DNA of 38,565 bases from Thermosynechococcaceae cyanobacterium MS004. GTDB taxonomy: Bacteria > Cyanobacteriota > Cyanobacteriia > Thermosynechococcales > Thermosynechococcaceae. The notes under the pieces were generated by a model that saw nothing but the letters and a program-made list of their open reading frames with translations, made no database searches and was not told the DNA's origin. Position numbers and translations under genes: made by a program. Location: the NCBI GenBank assembly GCA_022402525.1, contig JAKRSB010000019.1:1-38565 (forward strand), given 5' to 3'. Shown here one piece after another: positions 8,646 to 17,012 of the stretch (its first letter is position 1; the number at the start of each line of letters is the position of its first letter).

Positions 8646-8977
8646 GTCTCAAAATCGATGGATAAATCTTTGCACTAAAGTCAGATCATCAGATCATTTT
8701 CTGAAATCTTACTTTACCTGTCTGTATGCTGGCGAGACAGTGGCGAGTTATTGGGCAAGTGATTGGGCAAATTGTTGGGCAAGCTATTGGGCAAGTGATT
8801 GGACGAGTTATTGAATGTCTGGTGTTTGCTTTTCGATTCGTTCTTTAAGATTGGGGGCGATCGCCTATTCAGTAATCCAGCCTGACGTCCAGGCATTCTG
8901 AGATCAGCGATCGCCTCTTTAGCAAAACCCATCAGTAATGACCCATCAGCAATGACCCATTCGGTAGAATTGAGCGC
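8646..8977. other. Intergenic spacer with tandem repeats
   Basis: No gene is supported in this 330-bp spacer. It holds a 12-bp tandem repeat (8748-8819), two HIP1 sites and a 14-bp repeat ACCCATCAGTAATG (8927-8962, nearly three copies). Short frames crossing the 12-bp repeat on both strands translate to simple repeats (WASDWANCW, NHLPNSLPNN) and are not credible genes. Confidence 0.7.
8748..8819. repeat. 12-bp tandem repeat, six units
   Basis: Units such as TTATTGGGCAAG, TGATTGGGCAAA, TTGTTGGGCAAG, CTATTGGGCAAG and TGATTGGACGAG follow without gaps; the sixth unit is degenerate. Confidence 0.92.
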
Positions 8978-9442
8978 CTAGGTTTCGACGGCTGAGGTAT
9001 GGAGGGCAATCCAGTGGCCCTCTGGCGTGTGGCCCACAATATAAATCTCAAGCTCGATCTCTCCACATCGAAAAACCTGAATCTCTTCTAGGGTTTCACT
9101 GAGCAGATTCCCAAGCGTCTGGAAGCGAACGGCGATCGCCTGTTCTGCTTCCGAATGCCAAGGTTGGGGCGCGGTGGGTGCCAAAAATGTTTCCAGATCG
9201 ATCATTTCCACAGGAGTCTCTGGCGGTAACTGCACCTGCTGTAAAAACCGCTCCTGATGGATAAGCTCCTGAGTAGATTCGCCGAAGGAGTCTGGCCATC
9301 GGACGACATCAAAGGGTGCGTCTGTTTCGCTAACCCAGACCAGATCGGCTACGGCTGCAGCAATCTTCTGGACGAGGGGTTCGGGATCTGGGGGAGATGC
9401 TGTGCGGGTGTTTGCCGCTAAGGATTCGTCAAAATCACCCAT
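8978..9442 (-). CDS. Nuclease A inhibitor (NuiA)-like protein
   Basis: The 154-residue protein matches the NuiA family pattern. It has an N-terminal helix with LVWVSETDAPFDVVRW, then LPPETPVEMIDLETFL, a central WHSEAEQAIAVRFQTL, and a C-terminal sheet VFRCGEIELEIYIVG ending in a W-x-ALHTSAVET tail. NuiA of Anabaena binds and blocks the sugar-nonspecific nuclease NucA. No nucA is visible in the window, so the partner is unknown and the protein may have another role. Its ATG overlaps the stop of the upstream TPR gene (TAATG), so the two are translationally coupled. Confidence 0.85.
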   Translation of the reverse strand: MGDFDESLAANTRTASPPDPEPLVQKIAAAVADLVWVSETDAPFDVVRWPDSFGESTQELIHQERFLQQVQLPPETPVEMIDLETFLAPTAPQPWHSEAEQAIAVRFQTLGNLLSETLEEIQVFRCGEIELEIYIVGHTPEGHWIALHTSAVET

Positions 9443-10401
9443 TAGGGCACCCCTTGAGGAGAAGGAGTAGGGCTGACAAAGGGATTATTGGAGGGTACAG
9501 GAGGATTGCTAGAGGGCAAGGACGGACTTCCGGGCGGAACAATGCCAGGGGGAGAGGATTGAGGTGAGGGGCTGGGGGTCTGTGCCGAGGCAATCAGTTC
9601 CTGAATTTTGGCCTTCATCTGGACAGGGGCGATCGCATCGGCCGCTTTGAGGAGCGTGACGGCTTCTGTCGTTTTGCCCTGGTTTTTCAGGACAATCCCC
9701 TTGGACAACACAGGCCGGAAGTCGTTGGGGTTTTCTTTTTGCAGGCGATCGTACAGGGCGATTGCTTCTGCATCGCGCCGTTGGGAGAGATACACATCGC
9801 CTAAAATTAGCTCAATCGCCGGAAGATCTGCACTTCCAGGCTGCTGCTGGTTCGCTTGTTTGGCCGTGGCGATCGCCTTTTGCACCTCATTTTGTGCTTC
9901 CGTAGGCTGCTGTTTTCTAATCAGCCATTCTACGTAGCCCTGTAGCGCCGTAGTGTCAGTCGGCTGCTGGGCTAAAATGTTCCGATTGGTCTGGGCGGCT
10001 CCGTCAAAGTCGCCAGCCTGCTGCTGGGATTGCGCCAAAAGCGAAGCATAAAGCGGCTCTGTGGGCTTGATTTTTACCAACTGCTGGAGCGGCTCAACCA
10101 CATCCTTGGGTTTGCGTAGACCCGACTGAATGAGCTGGAGGCGCGTTTGAATCAGACCCTTGAGGACGTTTTCGTCTTCTGGGTTACGCTTCAGGACAAT
10201 TTGGTAGCCTTCTTCTTCCTTGAGTAGGTTCTCGGACGCATTCGCAGCAGTTGCCGTGGGAGAACCGCTCGCGTTTGGAGAGGGGGTACTTTGCTGGTTA
10301 ATAATGCCCGCAATGAGCGGAATCATGGTGGCACCCAAAAAGCCGAGGCTGGCAATGCTCAAAACAATGATGGTCAGCCAGTTTCGCGATTTTTTTTGCA
10401 C
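9442..10401 (-). CDS. Membrane-anchored TPR protein
   Basis: The 319-residue protein has one N-terminal membrane segment (WLTIIVLSIASLGFLGATMI, about 8-27) and a Ser/Pro-rich linker. TPR-like helical repeats follow from about 60 to 270, including EPLYASLLAQSQQQAGDFDG, LILGDVYLSQRRDAEAIALY and PVLSKGIVLKNQGKTTEAV. The C-terminus is a Pro/Ser tail (about 275-319). The role is probably a scaffold at the thylakoid or plasma membrane; the specific function is unknown. It starts with GTG, next to an AAAGG sequence that may act as ribosome binding site. It is co-transcribed with the NuiA-like gene and divergent from cobU. Confidence 0.75.
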   Translation of the reverse strand: MQKKSRNWLTIIVLSIASLGFLGATMIPLIAGIINQQSTPSPNASGSPTATAANASENLLKEEEGYQIVLKRNPEDENVLKGLIQTRLQLIQSGLRKPKDVVEPLQQLVKIKPTEPLYASLLAQSQQQAGDFDGAAQTNRNILAQQPTDTTALQGYVEWLIRKQQPTEAQNEVQKAIATAKQANQQQPGSADLPAIELILGDVYLSQRRDAEAIALYDRLQKENPNDFRPVLSKGIVLKNQGKTTEAVTLLKAADAIAPVQMKAKIQELIASAQTPSPSPQSSPPGIVPPGSPSLPSSNPPVPSNNPFVSPTPSPQGVP

Positions 10402-10547
10402 CCTTTTTCGCCCCGCAGCTATCTCGTTACTCCCGTCATTATCGACGATTTTAGGCGGCTTGATTCAGTCCGAGTAGATTAGGGTCGGATGTATGAATTG
10501 ATTATAGATAAATCGAATGATGTGACCTGGCCTTTAATCCATTCCCC

Positions 10548-10599
10548 ATGAACCCCTACCATGAATCACTACTATGAATCACGACCATGAATGATTACG
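10548..10599 (+). repeat. 13-bp tandem repeat carrying four ATG codons
   Basis: Four units begin at 10548, 10561, 10574 and 10587, each starting ATGAA (ATGAACCCCTACC, ATGAATCACTACT, ATGAATCACGACC, ATGAATGATTACG). The last ATG is the cobU start. Since 13 is not a multiple of three, the successive ATGs rotate through the frames and open mini-ORFs of about 9, 9 and 6 codons before cobU. Confidence 0.9.
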
Positions 10600-11201
10600 A
10601 TGCATTGCAAAGTTCGTCGCCAGCGCCAGTTATGCCAACCCAGCAGAGACGGCTAATTGTCGTTACAGGGCCAACCCGTTCTGGCAAGAGTGACTGGGCA
10701 GAATATTTGGCGGTTCAGTCGCACCAGCCTGTGCAGTATCTGGCCACGGCGCTCAGCAATCCAGAAGATCAGGAATGGCAGGCCAGAATCAAAGCGCACC
10801 GCGATCGCAGACCTCCTGACTGGCACATCCTGGAAGTCCCCTATGCTTTGGCAGCGGCGATCGCTCAGGCTCCACCCGGCTGTCTCTTGATTGATGCCTT
10901 GGGCACCTGGGTTGCCAATGGGCTAGAGCAGCCCAACGATACCTGGCAGCACACAGAAGCTGAACTGCTGGATGCCTTCTCCCACAGCTCAAATCTGATC
11001 ATTGTCGTAGCGGAAGAAGTGGGCTGGGGCGTGGTGCCCGCCTATGCGACGGGGCGGCTCTTTCGCGATCGCCTCGGAGATTTGGTACGCTCTGTGGGGG
11101 CGATCGCGGATCAGGTTTATCTTGTCACAGCAGGCTATGCGATCGACCTTAAGCAGCACGGGGAGAGCGTCCCCCGTCAGGATGGAAACGTGAGGTCTTG
11201 A
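10587..11201 (+). CDS. cobU: Adenosylcobinamide kinase / adenosylcobinamide-phosphate guanylyltransferase
   Basis: The 204-residue CobU/CobP enzyme phosphorylates adenosylcobinamide and then activates it with GMP in the nucleotide-loop branch of cobalamin synthesis. The P-loop is GPTRSGKS (28-35). The segment RIKAHRDRRPPDWHILEVP carries the His region of the covalent guanylyl intermediate. LIDALGTWVANGL is the second conserved block and VVAEEVGWGVVP the third, followed by GDLVRSVGAIADQVYLVTAG. The start at 10587 is the first in-frame start after a TGA at 10575. No cobalamin riboswitch is evident in the 185-bp upstream spacer; instead there is an ATG-bearing 13-bp repeat. It is convergent with the CheA gene, with eight bases between the stops. 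Confidence 0.95.
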   Translation: MNDYDALQSSSPAPVMPTQQRRLIVVTGPTRSGKSDWAEYLAVQSHQPVQYLATALSNPEDQEWQARIKAHRDRRPPDWHILEVPYALAAAIAQAPPGCLLIDALGTWVANGLEQPNDTWQHTEAELLDAFSHSSNLIIVVAEEVGWGVVPAYATGRLFRDRLGDLVRSVGAIADQVYLVTAGYAIDLKQHGESVPRQDGNVRS

Positions 11202-11209
11202 GCGAGCGA

Positions 11210-14200
11210 CTAGGAGACAGGAACCTCTATCCCATCTAGGCACTGATTAATTTTTTGCATCAGCTCAGCCGTAGAAAACCCCTTGTTGAGATAGTCCGTC
11301 GCGCCGAGTCGCTGGGCTTCTTTTCCCCATTCCTCAGATAGCCGAGAAGAAACTACCAAAATTGGAATCTCAATGCCAGACTGACGGCATCGGTCAATCA
11401 GGGTGAAGCCATCCATATTGGGCATCTCCACGTCCGTAATCATCAGATCGGGCAGCGGATGGGTTTGCAGCCAGCTCAATGCTTCAGCTCCATCGCCACA
11501 GGTGTGGGTCACAAATCCATAGGTATTTAGGCTTCCTTCCATCCGGCGGCGCATCAGCGCGGCATCATCTACGACCAAAATTGTGCGCCGAGAAGAAGCC
11601 TCATCCCTCACCGACCCATCCCTCACCGCCATAGGCTCAGAGACTGCAACCTCAGGGGCTTTAGCAGACTGCACCATTTCCGCTAAGGCGACGGGATCTA
11701 GAATTGAAATGAGGCTGCCGTCCGGCTGAAGGCTCACGCCCAAAAGCCCTTCAGGGGCAATGAGTGGGCTGGGTAAGGGATTGATTAACAAGTCTTCTTG
11801 TCCCAACAGATCATCCGCAATGAGCCAGAGGTTGGCCTTTGCACCAGATTCTTGCCGGGTACGAATACAGATGGCCGTATCCGGAAGCGATCGCCCCGTG
11901 TCGCCCGCCACAGACTGACTGGCATAGCTCCAGTATTCCGATAAATCAAACCCTTGACCAGTTCCCTGCACCGTTGTCACCGACCAAGTGCAAAGCGACG
12001 TAGCGTCGTTAGCAGGCTGAACTTGAACGGTGCTGAGCAAGACCGTCTCTAAAATTTCTTCCGTCGGCAGTGCCAAGGTGCGGCCACCCACCTGCAGCAT
12101 CACGCAGGGCACCAAAAGCTGTGGAGCCGGAATTTCGAGCATAAAGCTAGTGCCCTGCCCAACCTGGGTCTGGAGGCTGAGCTTCCCGCCCATCGCCGCT
12201 ACTTGGGCCGCCACCACATCCATGCCCACGCCTCGGCCAGAAACCTCACTCACCGAGGAGCGCGAACTAAACCCAGGTTGGCACAGCACCGCCAATAGTT
12301 CCGACGCCGTGCGGGTTTGGGTAAGGGCAAACCCTTTCGCTTTGGCCTGTTGCGCTACCACTGCCGCATCAATGCCGCGCCCATCGTCACTCAGAGTGAG
12401 TCGATAAACATTCCCTCGGCGCTGGAGGGATAGAATAATCACGCTTTGAATCGGCTTACCGTTGGCAAGGCGCTCCTCCGCTGGCTCTAGGCCGTGGTCG
12501 TAGGCGTTCCGCAGCAGGTGCAGCAATAGAGGCTCTAGCTGCTGAACAATCCCTGCATCTAGCTCCACCTGCTCTCCGGTGACTAAAAGTTCTGCGGGCT
12601 TACCATAGCGATTGGTCAAGTCGCGCAGAATAGCTTTAGACCGCAGCGTGAGGTTACGGAAAGGAAGCAGTCGGCTGGTTTCGATGCCGTCCTTGAGCTG
12701 AAGAATACTGCGGTCTAGCTGATCTAGACGGGTGACAGCCTGCTGCGTCACCGTCTCAATTTCCTGCCCTAATTCAGACATCCGCAGAATATTTTCTAGG
12801 AGGCGGTTGATCGTCGAGTAGCCTTGGCGATACCGCTCCAGAGTGAGGTTATTGGAGGTCTCTTGCTCGTCACTGAGGTTTCGCAGGAGGGCGTAATCGT
12901 CCTGAAGCTGTCTGAGGCGGGTTACAAACTGAGCGCTTTCCTGGGTCAGCGCGGTGAGCTGCATCATTTGAGTTTGCAGCTTTTGGGAGCTGTTCATGAC
13001 AGAACGAGCGCTCAAGAGGGTGGTGACGACCTGTTTGGCGGACTGGTCAAGGCGCTCCAGCGGCACCGGAATTTGGACATCTCGCCTATGCTCAAAGGAT
13101 TCCGGTATCGCCACAGGAATCTCTTCCGAAACATGTGGAGCAGCAGGTTCGTTTTGAGGAAACAGCCCTAGCTCGATCTGGGGAATAGCCCCAGGATCTG
13201 TTTCATGATCTACTTCATTTTCTTCATTAAAGACCACCCCATTAAAGACCACATCACGGAGTGGAAGTTCTGAGTGTTCAGGTTCTGAGTGTTCAGGTTT
13301 TGCTAGCTCAAGTTTATTCTGGAGCTCGGCGAATGACGAAGCCTCTAGCGTCTCTAACGCGCTCAGTTCGCGTAGGGTATCTTGTGAGACCAGAGCATCT
13401 AAATCCTCTAGATCCTCTAAGGCACTCAGGGCATCGAGGGCATCAAGGCCGCTCAAGTCACCAAAGTCACCGAAATCACCCAGATCCCCAAAGGTGTCTA
13501 GGGGCATATCGCTATCTAGCGCTGACGCAGACTCTAGACTACTTAGGTCTTTGAGGGTACCTAGATGTTCCGAACTGCTGACAGTAAAGAGATCTGCTGA
13601 AGGGTCTGCTGGAGTCGCTGAACCGAACTCAGCGAAATCTGAGTTAACTAAATCTGGGTCTGCTGGAATTGCTGAATTAAGCTCAACGAAATCTAGGTCT
13701 GCTGGAATCACTGAACCAAGCCCAGCGAAATCAAGCCCAGCGAAATCTAGATTTCCTGAATCTGGGTCTAATGAATCTAGGTCAACAGGATCTAGCCCGT
13801 TCCCTAGTCCAAAGTCCAAATCCACTTGCTCTAGGGACTGAAGCTGCGTCTGAATCTCTGGGGTAAGCTTGCCCCCTTCTTTAGCACAAGCCTTCAGAAT
13901 GTCAAAGCGTGCAGGCCAGCCACGCTGCCAAAGAGGAATGCTGGGTTGATGAATCAAGGCTTCACACTGCTGAATTAAGGCTGTCCAGCCTTCGGCAAAC
14001 TGGAGGTCTTGCCCAATTTGAATCAACTGCGCGACGGTCTGCTGGGCGCTCTCAACGACAATGAAAGGCACTCTGGACTGGATAGCACCCTGCAACGGTG
14101 AAGATGAGGAAGGAGAGGATAAAGTACCCAGCGCCATCTCTAAGTCGAGAATCACAAGGTCAAATCCCTGCTCCGCAAATTCTTGATGAACCTGCTTCAG

Positions 14201-14680
14201 CTCGCTCCAGTCAGGGATATAGCGTTCTTTAACCTGTTCTCGCAGGGACAAAAGGCGCGTCACGGTAGGCTGTACCTTGAGAGTCGCCTGGTCTCCGGTT
14301 TCGGTAATGTCGATACTGCTGCTGAGTAATTCGCCAGCTTCTAACAAAATCCGGCCTAGTTTTCCATCTTCTAGGGCTGGAGCCTGCTCTAGGTAGCGGA
14401 GGTCAGAGAGTAAGTCTTCTAAGACCATCGCGGCGTGGAGCATGGCATCTGCATCGACGGTGACGGCTCCCCCTTTGACCGTATGCACTGCGCGATAAAG
14501 GTGCTGAATATCCGTCGCCCAGGATTGGGCGCTCATCTGCTGCACGAGGGTGAAGTAGGTTTCTAGGTGCTGCTGGATATCCACCGCAAACATCGCGCGT
14601 AGCTCTTGCTGGAGCTGGATTTCGGCCTCGTCTGCGGCAAACTGGTTTGAGGAATTGGAGGAACGTCCAGGGGTCGTCAT
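11210..14680 (-). CDS. CheA-type hybrid histidine kinase with C-terminal receiver (PixL/HmpE-like)
   Basis: At 1156 residues this is the kinase of the chemosensory operon. An N-terminal Hpt domain (about 20-120) has the phosphorylatable His in YRAVHTVKGGA. A long acidic, low-complexity region (about 290-450) contains DLDFAGLDFAGLG and GDFGDFGDLSGLDALDALSA. A helical dimerisation region follows (about 540-660), then an HATPase with N-box HLLRNAYDHGLEPAEE and G-boxes DDGRGID and GRGVGMDVV. A CheW-like domain comes next, and a receiver from about 1030 has VVDDAALM, phospho-site MITDVEMPNMDG and Lys in YLNKGF. Cyanobacterial CheA proteins fused to a receiver, such as PixL, drive type IV pilus phototaxis or motility. 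Start is ATG. It is the last gene of the operon. Confidence 0.93.
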   Translation of the reverse strand: MTTPGRSSNSSNQFAADEAEIQLQQELRAMFAVDIQQHLETYFTLVQQMSAQSWATDIQHLYRAVHTVKGGAVTVDADAMLHAAMVLEDLLSDLRYLEQAPALEDGKLGRILLEAGELLSSSIDITETGDQATLKVQPTVTRLLSLREQVKERYIPDWSELKQVHQEFAEQGFDLVILDLEMALGTLSSPSSSSPLQGAIQSRVPFIVVESAQQTVAQLIQIGQDLQFAEGWTALIQQCEALIHQPSIPLWQRGWPARFDILKACAKEGGKLTPEIQTQLQSLEQVDLDFGLGNGLDPVDLDSLDPDSGNLDFAGLDFAGLGSVIPADLDFVELNSAIPADPDLVNSDFAEFGSATPADPSADLFTVSSSEHLGTLKDLSSLESASALDSDMPLDTFGDLGDFGDFGDLSGLDALDALSALEDLEDLDALVSQDTLRELSALETLEASSFAELQNKLELAKPEHSEPEHSELPLRDVVFNGVVFNEENEVDHETDPGAIPQIELGLFPQNEPAAPHVSEEIPVAIPESFEHRRDVQIPVPLERLDQSAKQVVTTLLSARSVMNSSQKLQTQMMQLTALTQESAQFVTRLRQLQDDYALLRNLSDEQETSNNLTLERYRQGYSTINRLLENILRMSELGQEIETVTQQAVTRLDQLDRSILQLKDGIETSRLLPFRNLTLRSKAILRDLTNRYGKPAELLVTGEQVELDAGIVQQLEPLLLHLLRNAYDHGLEPAEERLANGKPIQSVIILSLQRRGNVYRLTLSDDGRGIDAAVVAQQAKAKGFALTQTRTASELLAVLCQPGFSSRSSVSEVSGRGVGMDVVAAQVAAMGGKLSLQTQVGQGTSFMLEIPAPQLLVPCVMLQVGGRTLALPTEEILETVLLSTVQVQPANDATSLCTWSVTTVQGTGQGFDLSEYWSYASQSVAGDTGRSLPDTAICIRTRQESGAKANLWLIADDLLGQEDLLINPLPSPLIAPEGLLGVSLQPDGSLISILDPVALAEMVQSAKAPEVAVSEPMAVRDGSVRDEASSRRTILVVDDAALMRRRMEGSLNTYGFVTHTCGDGAEALSWLQTHPLPDLMITDVEMPNMDGFTLIDRCRQSGIEIPILVVSSRLSEEWGKEAQRLGATDYLNKGFSTAELMQKINQCLDGIEVPVS

Positions 14681-14698
14681 GATGGCGCAGTGACTCGG

Positions 14699-14745
14699 TA
14701 TGGAGCAGGGTATATATGGAGCAAGGGGCTTATGGAGCAGGGGTT
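14699..14745. repeat. 16-bp tandem repeat upstream of the CheA gene
   Basis: Three copies of TATGGAGCAGGG (one with AAGG) start at 14699, 14715 and 14731, 20-65 bases upstream of the kinase start. Confidence 0.85.
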
Positions 14746-14810
14746 TAGAGATGACTAAAGCCAGAGAGGAACGGGATGGAGCCGCAGCCTCTAGGCTACG
14801 GATTTAAGCG

Positions 14811-14890
14811 ATGGACTTTTAGGCAATGGATTTTAGGCAATGGATTTTAGGCCATGAATTTTTAGGCCATGAATTTTAGGCAATGGATTT
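14811..14890. repeat. 14-15-bp tandem repeat between receptor and kinase genes
   Basis: Five units such as ATGGATTTTAGGCA lie in series. The last ones encode the final codons (KSIA and stop) of the receptor gene, so the array has grown outward from the end of the gene. Confidence 0.9.
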
Positions 14891-16864
14891 CGCGATCGCA
14901 AGCTGAGGGAAGCTCGTCGGCAAGTGATGAGAAACGGTAGCGCCTGCCAGAATGTCTGTCAGACTATCCGCTGACGCACCTTGGGGACGTTCTGGATGTT
15001 CTATGGCGACATTCACCTGGAAGAACTCCACCCGCTCTAGGAGCTGTCGCGCTAAGTTCCCCATCGCTTCAACCTGCTGTCGGGTGACGCTGGCTTTGGC
15101 TTCAGTGGATTGGGCGACTGACGCGATCGCCTCGGTGGCGGACAGGGTCTGACGAACCCCTTCCACAATGTCTTGGCTGGATTCGCGCACCCGTTGACCC
15201 ACTTGCGCCACCTGTTCCGTGACGGACTGGATGTTATTAAAGGCTTGACGGGACTGGCTTACCCCGTGGGTAAAGTCCTGGACAAGCTGGCTGATTTCCG
15301 ACACATCCTGGTTGAGTCCAGAGGTCACGGTTTGGATCTGATCTGTGCGCTGCTGGAGTGAGATTAGGCTGCGGTTGGTTTCGCTGGCCAGGTCATTTAC
15401 CTGCCGCGCCACGGCTTCAAACTCGTTGGCGATGCTGGCAAACTGTTCTGGGTCTTGCTCTTTGAGGGCGCGGGACGAAAGGGTAGAGGCGTTGAGTGCC
15501 AGCACGCGGGTTAGAGAGGCCACCCGCTTTTGATCTTTGGAAAACTGGGCGGCCAAGTCCACGAAGTCCGTCAGAAGTTCGGTGCGCTTCACGATTTGGT
15601 CGGTGCCCTGCTGGAGTGTATCAATGCCGCCGACCATGGTGCTCATTTCTTGTTGACCCACCATCACCGCAGACTGCGCCAAGCGCACTGCATCTTCTGT
15701 CGCGATCGCCTGCTGGAGTGAGTTGTCCGAGAGGGCATTCACATGGTTCATGAGTGCCTGCACGTCCTGGGCAGAGACGGTTTGAGCTTGCGCCTGCTCA
15801 GCGGTATCTACGGCCAGGGTTTGCAGCTCATCAGCACTTTGGGTCACCTGCTGAGCAGTGGAAGCCACCACAGAAACAATTTGGGTGAGGGATTCGATGA
15901 GGCGGTTTAGGGTATCAGACACCAGACCCGTTGCGCGCTCGTTCACCTCGGCTTCAATGGTGAGGTCGCCTTCCTCTAGGGCAGACACCACATCCAGAAT
16001 ATGGGCCACGTCGAGCTGGAGCAGGTCGCTTTCTTCGCGGATTTGCTGCTCCTGACGCGATCGCTCTTGGGCTTCGCGCTCTAGGGCCTGGTTGACCTGG
16101 ATTAGATTTTCTTGAGAGGACAAAAGTTCTGCCTGGGAGGCTTTGCGATCACGGATGTAGCCCTTCACCGCCAGCAAGACCACATACCAGCTCAAGGCCA
16201 GTAGAATCGAGCTGCCTGCGGCAAAGATCACAGACCACAGTAGATTTTGGCGATAGGCGCTGAGCTGCACCTCCACATCTTTCTTCACAGTGCTGAGGGT
16301 GCCGTTAATCCCCCGGCTATAAACCTGCTTTTGCGCGTCATATTCCTGACCCAGCAGCAGATTCAGCGCCTGGGGTGCCTTGCCTTGCCGCACCAGCTCA
16401 AATGCCTTGGTTTCCATTTCCACCAGCTTTTGGTTGGCAGCATCCGTCTGCTCAGGATTGGACTGCTGGGAGGCTGGCACATCTTTCAAGACGGCCTTAA
16501 TATCTGCCTCTAGCTTGGGTACGTACTCGTTATAGCGAGTTTCCCACTTGGCATCCCCCGTACTGGCCGCCATCCGTGCCGACATGGTGAGCACTTCATC
16601 CAGGTGAATAATGCTACCGCTCAGCTCCTGTAGCTTAAACTGCTTGGCCACAGTCGTTTGCAACCCCTGATAGATCCGCCAAACGTTCCAGGCAGAGGTG
16701 CCGGTTAGCCCTAGACTGAGCAGAATGGAGACCGAAATGGTTGCCACGAGGCGGGACTGAAGGGCTGATTGGAGCTTAGCGCGGAACGAGGGCTGTGCTG
16801 ATCGGCGATCGCCGTCTTGCGTGGCATCAGCCTGTATCAGCGTAAGGGTTTCACCAGAAATCAT
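14876..16864 (-). CDS. Methyl-accepting chemotaxis protein 2 (PilJ/HmpD-like)
   Basis: This is a 662-residue receptor. Membrane segment 1 is at about 38-60 (ATISVSILLSLGLTGTSAW). A helical periplasmic domain contains LDEVLTMSARMAASTGDAKW and RQGKAPQALNLLLGQEY. Membrane segment 2 is at about 212-232. A HAMP-like linker follows (VVSALEEGDLTIEAEVNERA, TGLVSDTLNRL), then a long signalling coiled coil. There is no GAF or bilin-binding domain, so it is PilJ-like rather than PixJ-like. The hairpin tip reads RVLALNASTLSSRALKEQD, where the usual tip is LLALNAxIEAARAGE; several consensus residues are changed. It is a paralogue of the adjacent upstream receptor, of equal length if that one starts at its ATG. 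Confidence 0.92.
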   Translation of the reverse strand: MISGETLTLIQADATQDGDRRSAQPSFRAKLQSALQSRLVATISVSILLSLGLTGTSAWNVWRIYQGLQTTVAKQFKLQELSGSIIHLDEVLTMSARMAASTGDAKWETRYNEYVPKLEADIKAVLKDVPASQQSNPEQTDAANQKLVEMETKAFELVRQGKAPQALNLLLGQEYDAQKQVYSRGINGTLSTVKKDVEVQLSAYRQNLLWSVIFAAGSSILLALSWYVVLLAVKGYIRDRKASQAELLSSQENLIQVNQALEREAQERSRQEQQIREESDLLQLDVAHILDVVSALEEGDLTIEAEVNERATGLVSDTLNRLIESLTQIVSVVASTAQQVTQSADELQTLAVDTAEQAQAQTVSAQDVQALMNHVNALSDNSLQQAIATEDAVRLAQSAVMVGQQEMSTMVGGIDTLQQGTDQIVKRTELLTDFVDLAAQFSKDQKRVASLTRVLALNASTLSSRALKEQDPEQFASIANEFEAVARQVNDLASETNRSLISLQQRTDQIQTVTSGLNQDVSEISQLVQDFTHGVSQSRQAFNNIQSVTEQVAQVGQRVRESSQDIVEGVRQTLSATEAIASVAQSTEAKASVTRQQVEAMGNLARQLLERVEFFQVNVAIEHPERPQGASADSLTDILAGATVSHHLPTSFPQLAIAKSIA

Positions 16865-16888
16865 CGTACTTACCTAAAGGAATAAATG

Positions 16889-16998
16889 TTCAAGGGGTTG
16901 CATTCAAGGGGGCACATTCAAGGGGTTGCATTCAAGGGGGCGCAGGTCAGCATTTGCACCACAGGTCTTTGCATCACAGGTATTGACACCACAACAAA
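16889..16998. repeat. Two adjacent tandem repeats, 14 bp x4 and 15 bp x3
   Basis: At 16889-16944 there are four 14-bp units alternating TTCAAGGGGTTGCA and TTCAAGGGGGCACA. At 16954-16998 there are three 15-bp units of the type TTGCACCACAGGTCT. They fill most of the spacer between the two receptor genes, immediately upstream of the second receptor. Confidence 0.9.
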
Positions 16999-17012
16999 TT
17001 GATGGGCAGGAG

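Noticed and set aside
8632-8814. Small gene encoding WASDWANCW repeats
   Set aside because: It is the translation of a 12-bp tandem repeat, with no ribosome binding site or domain.
10402-10586. Cobalamin riboswitch upstream of cobU
   Set aside because: The spacer is only 185 bp and I could not find the conserved cobalamin-box core; most of its 3' end is the 13-bp repeat.
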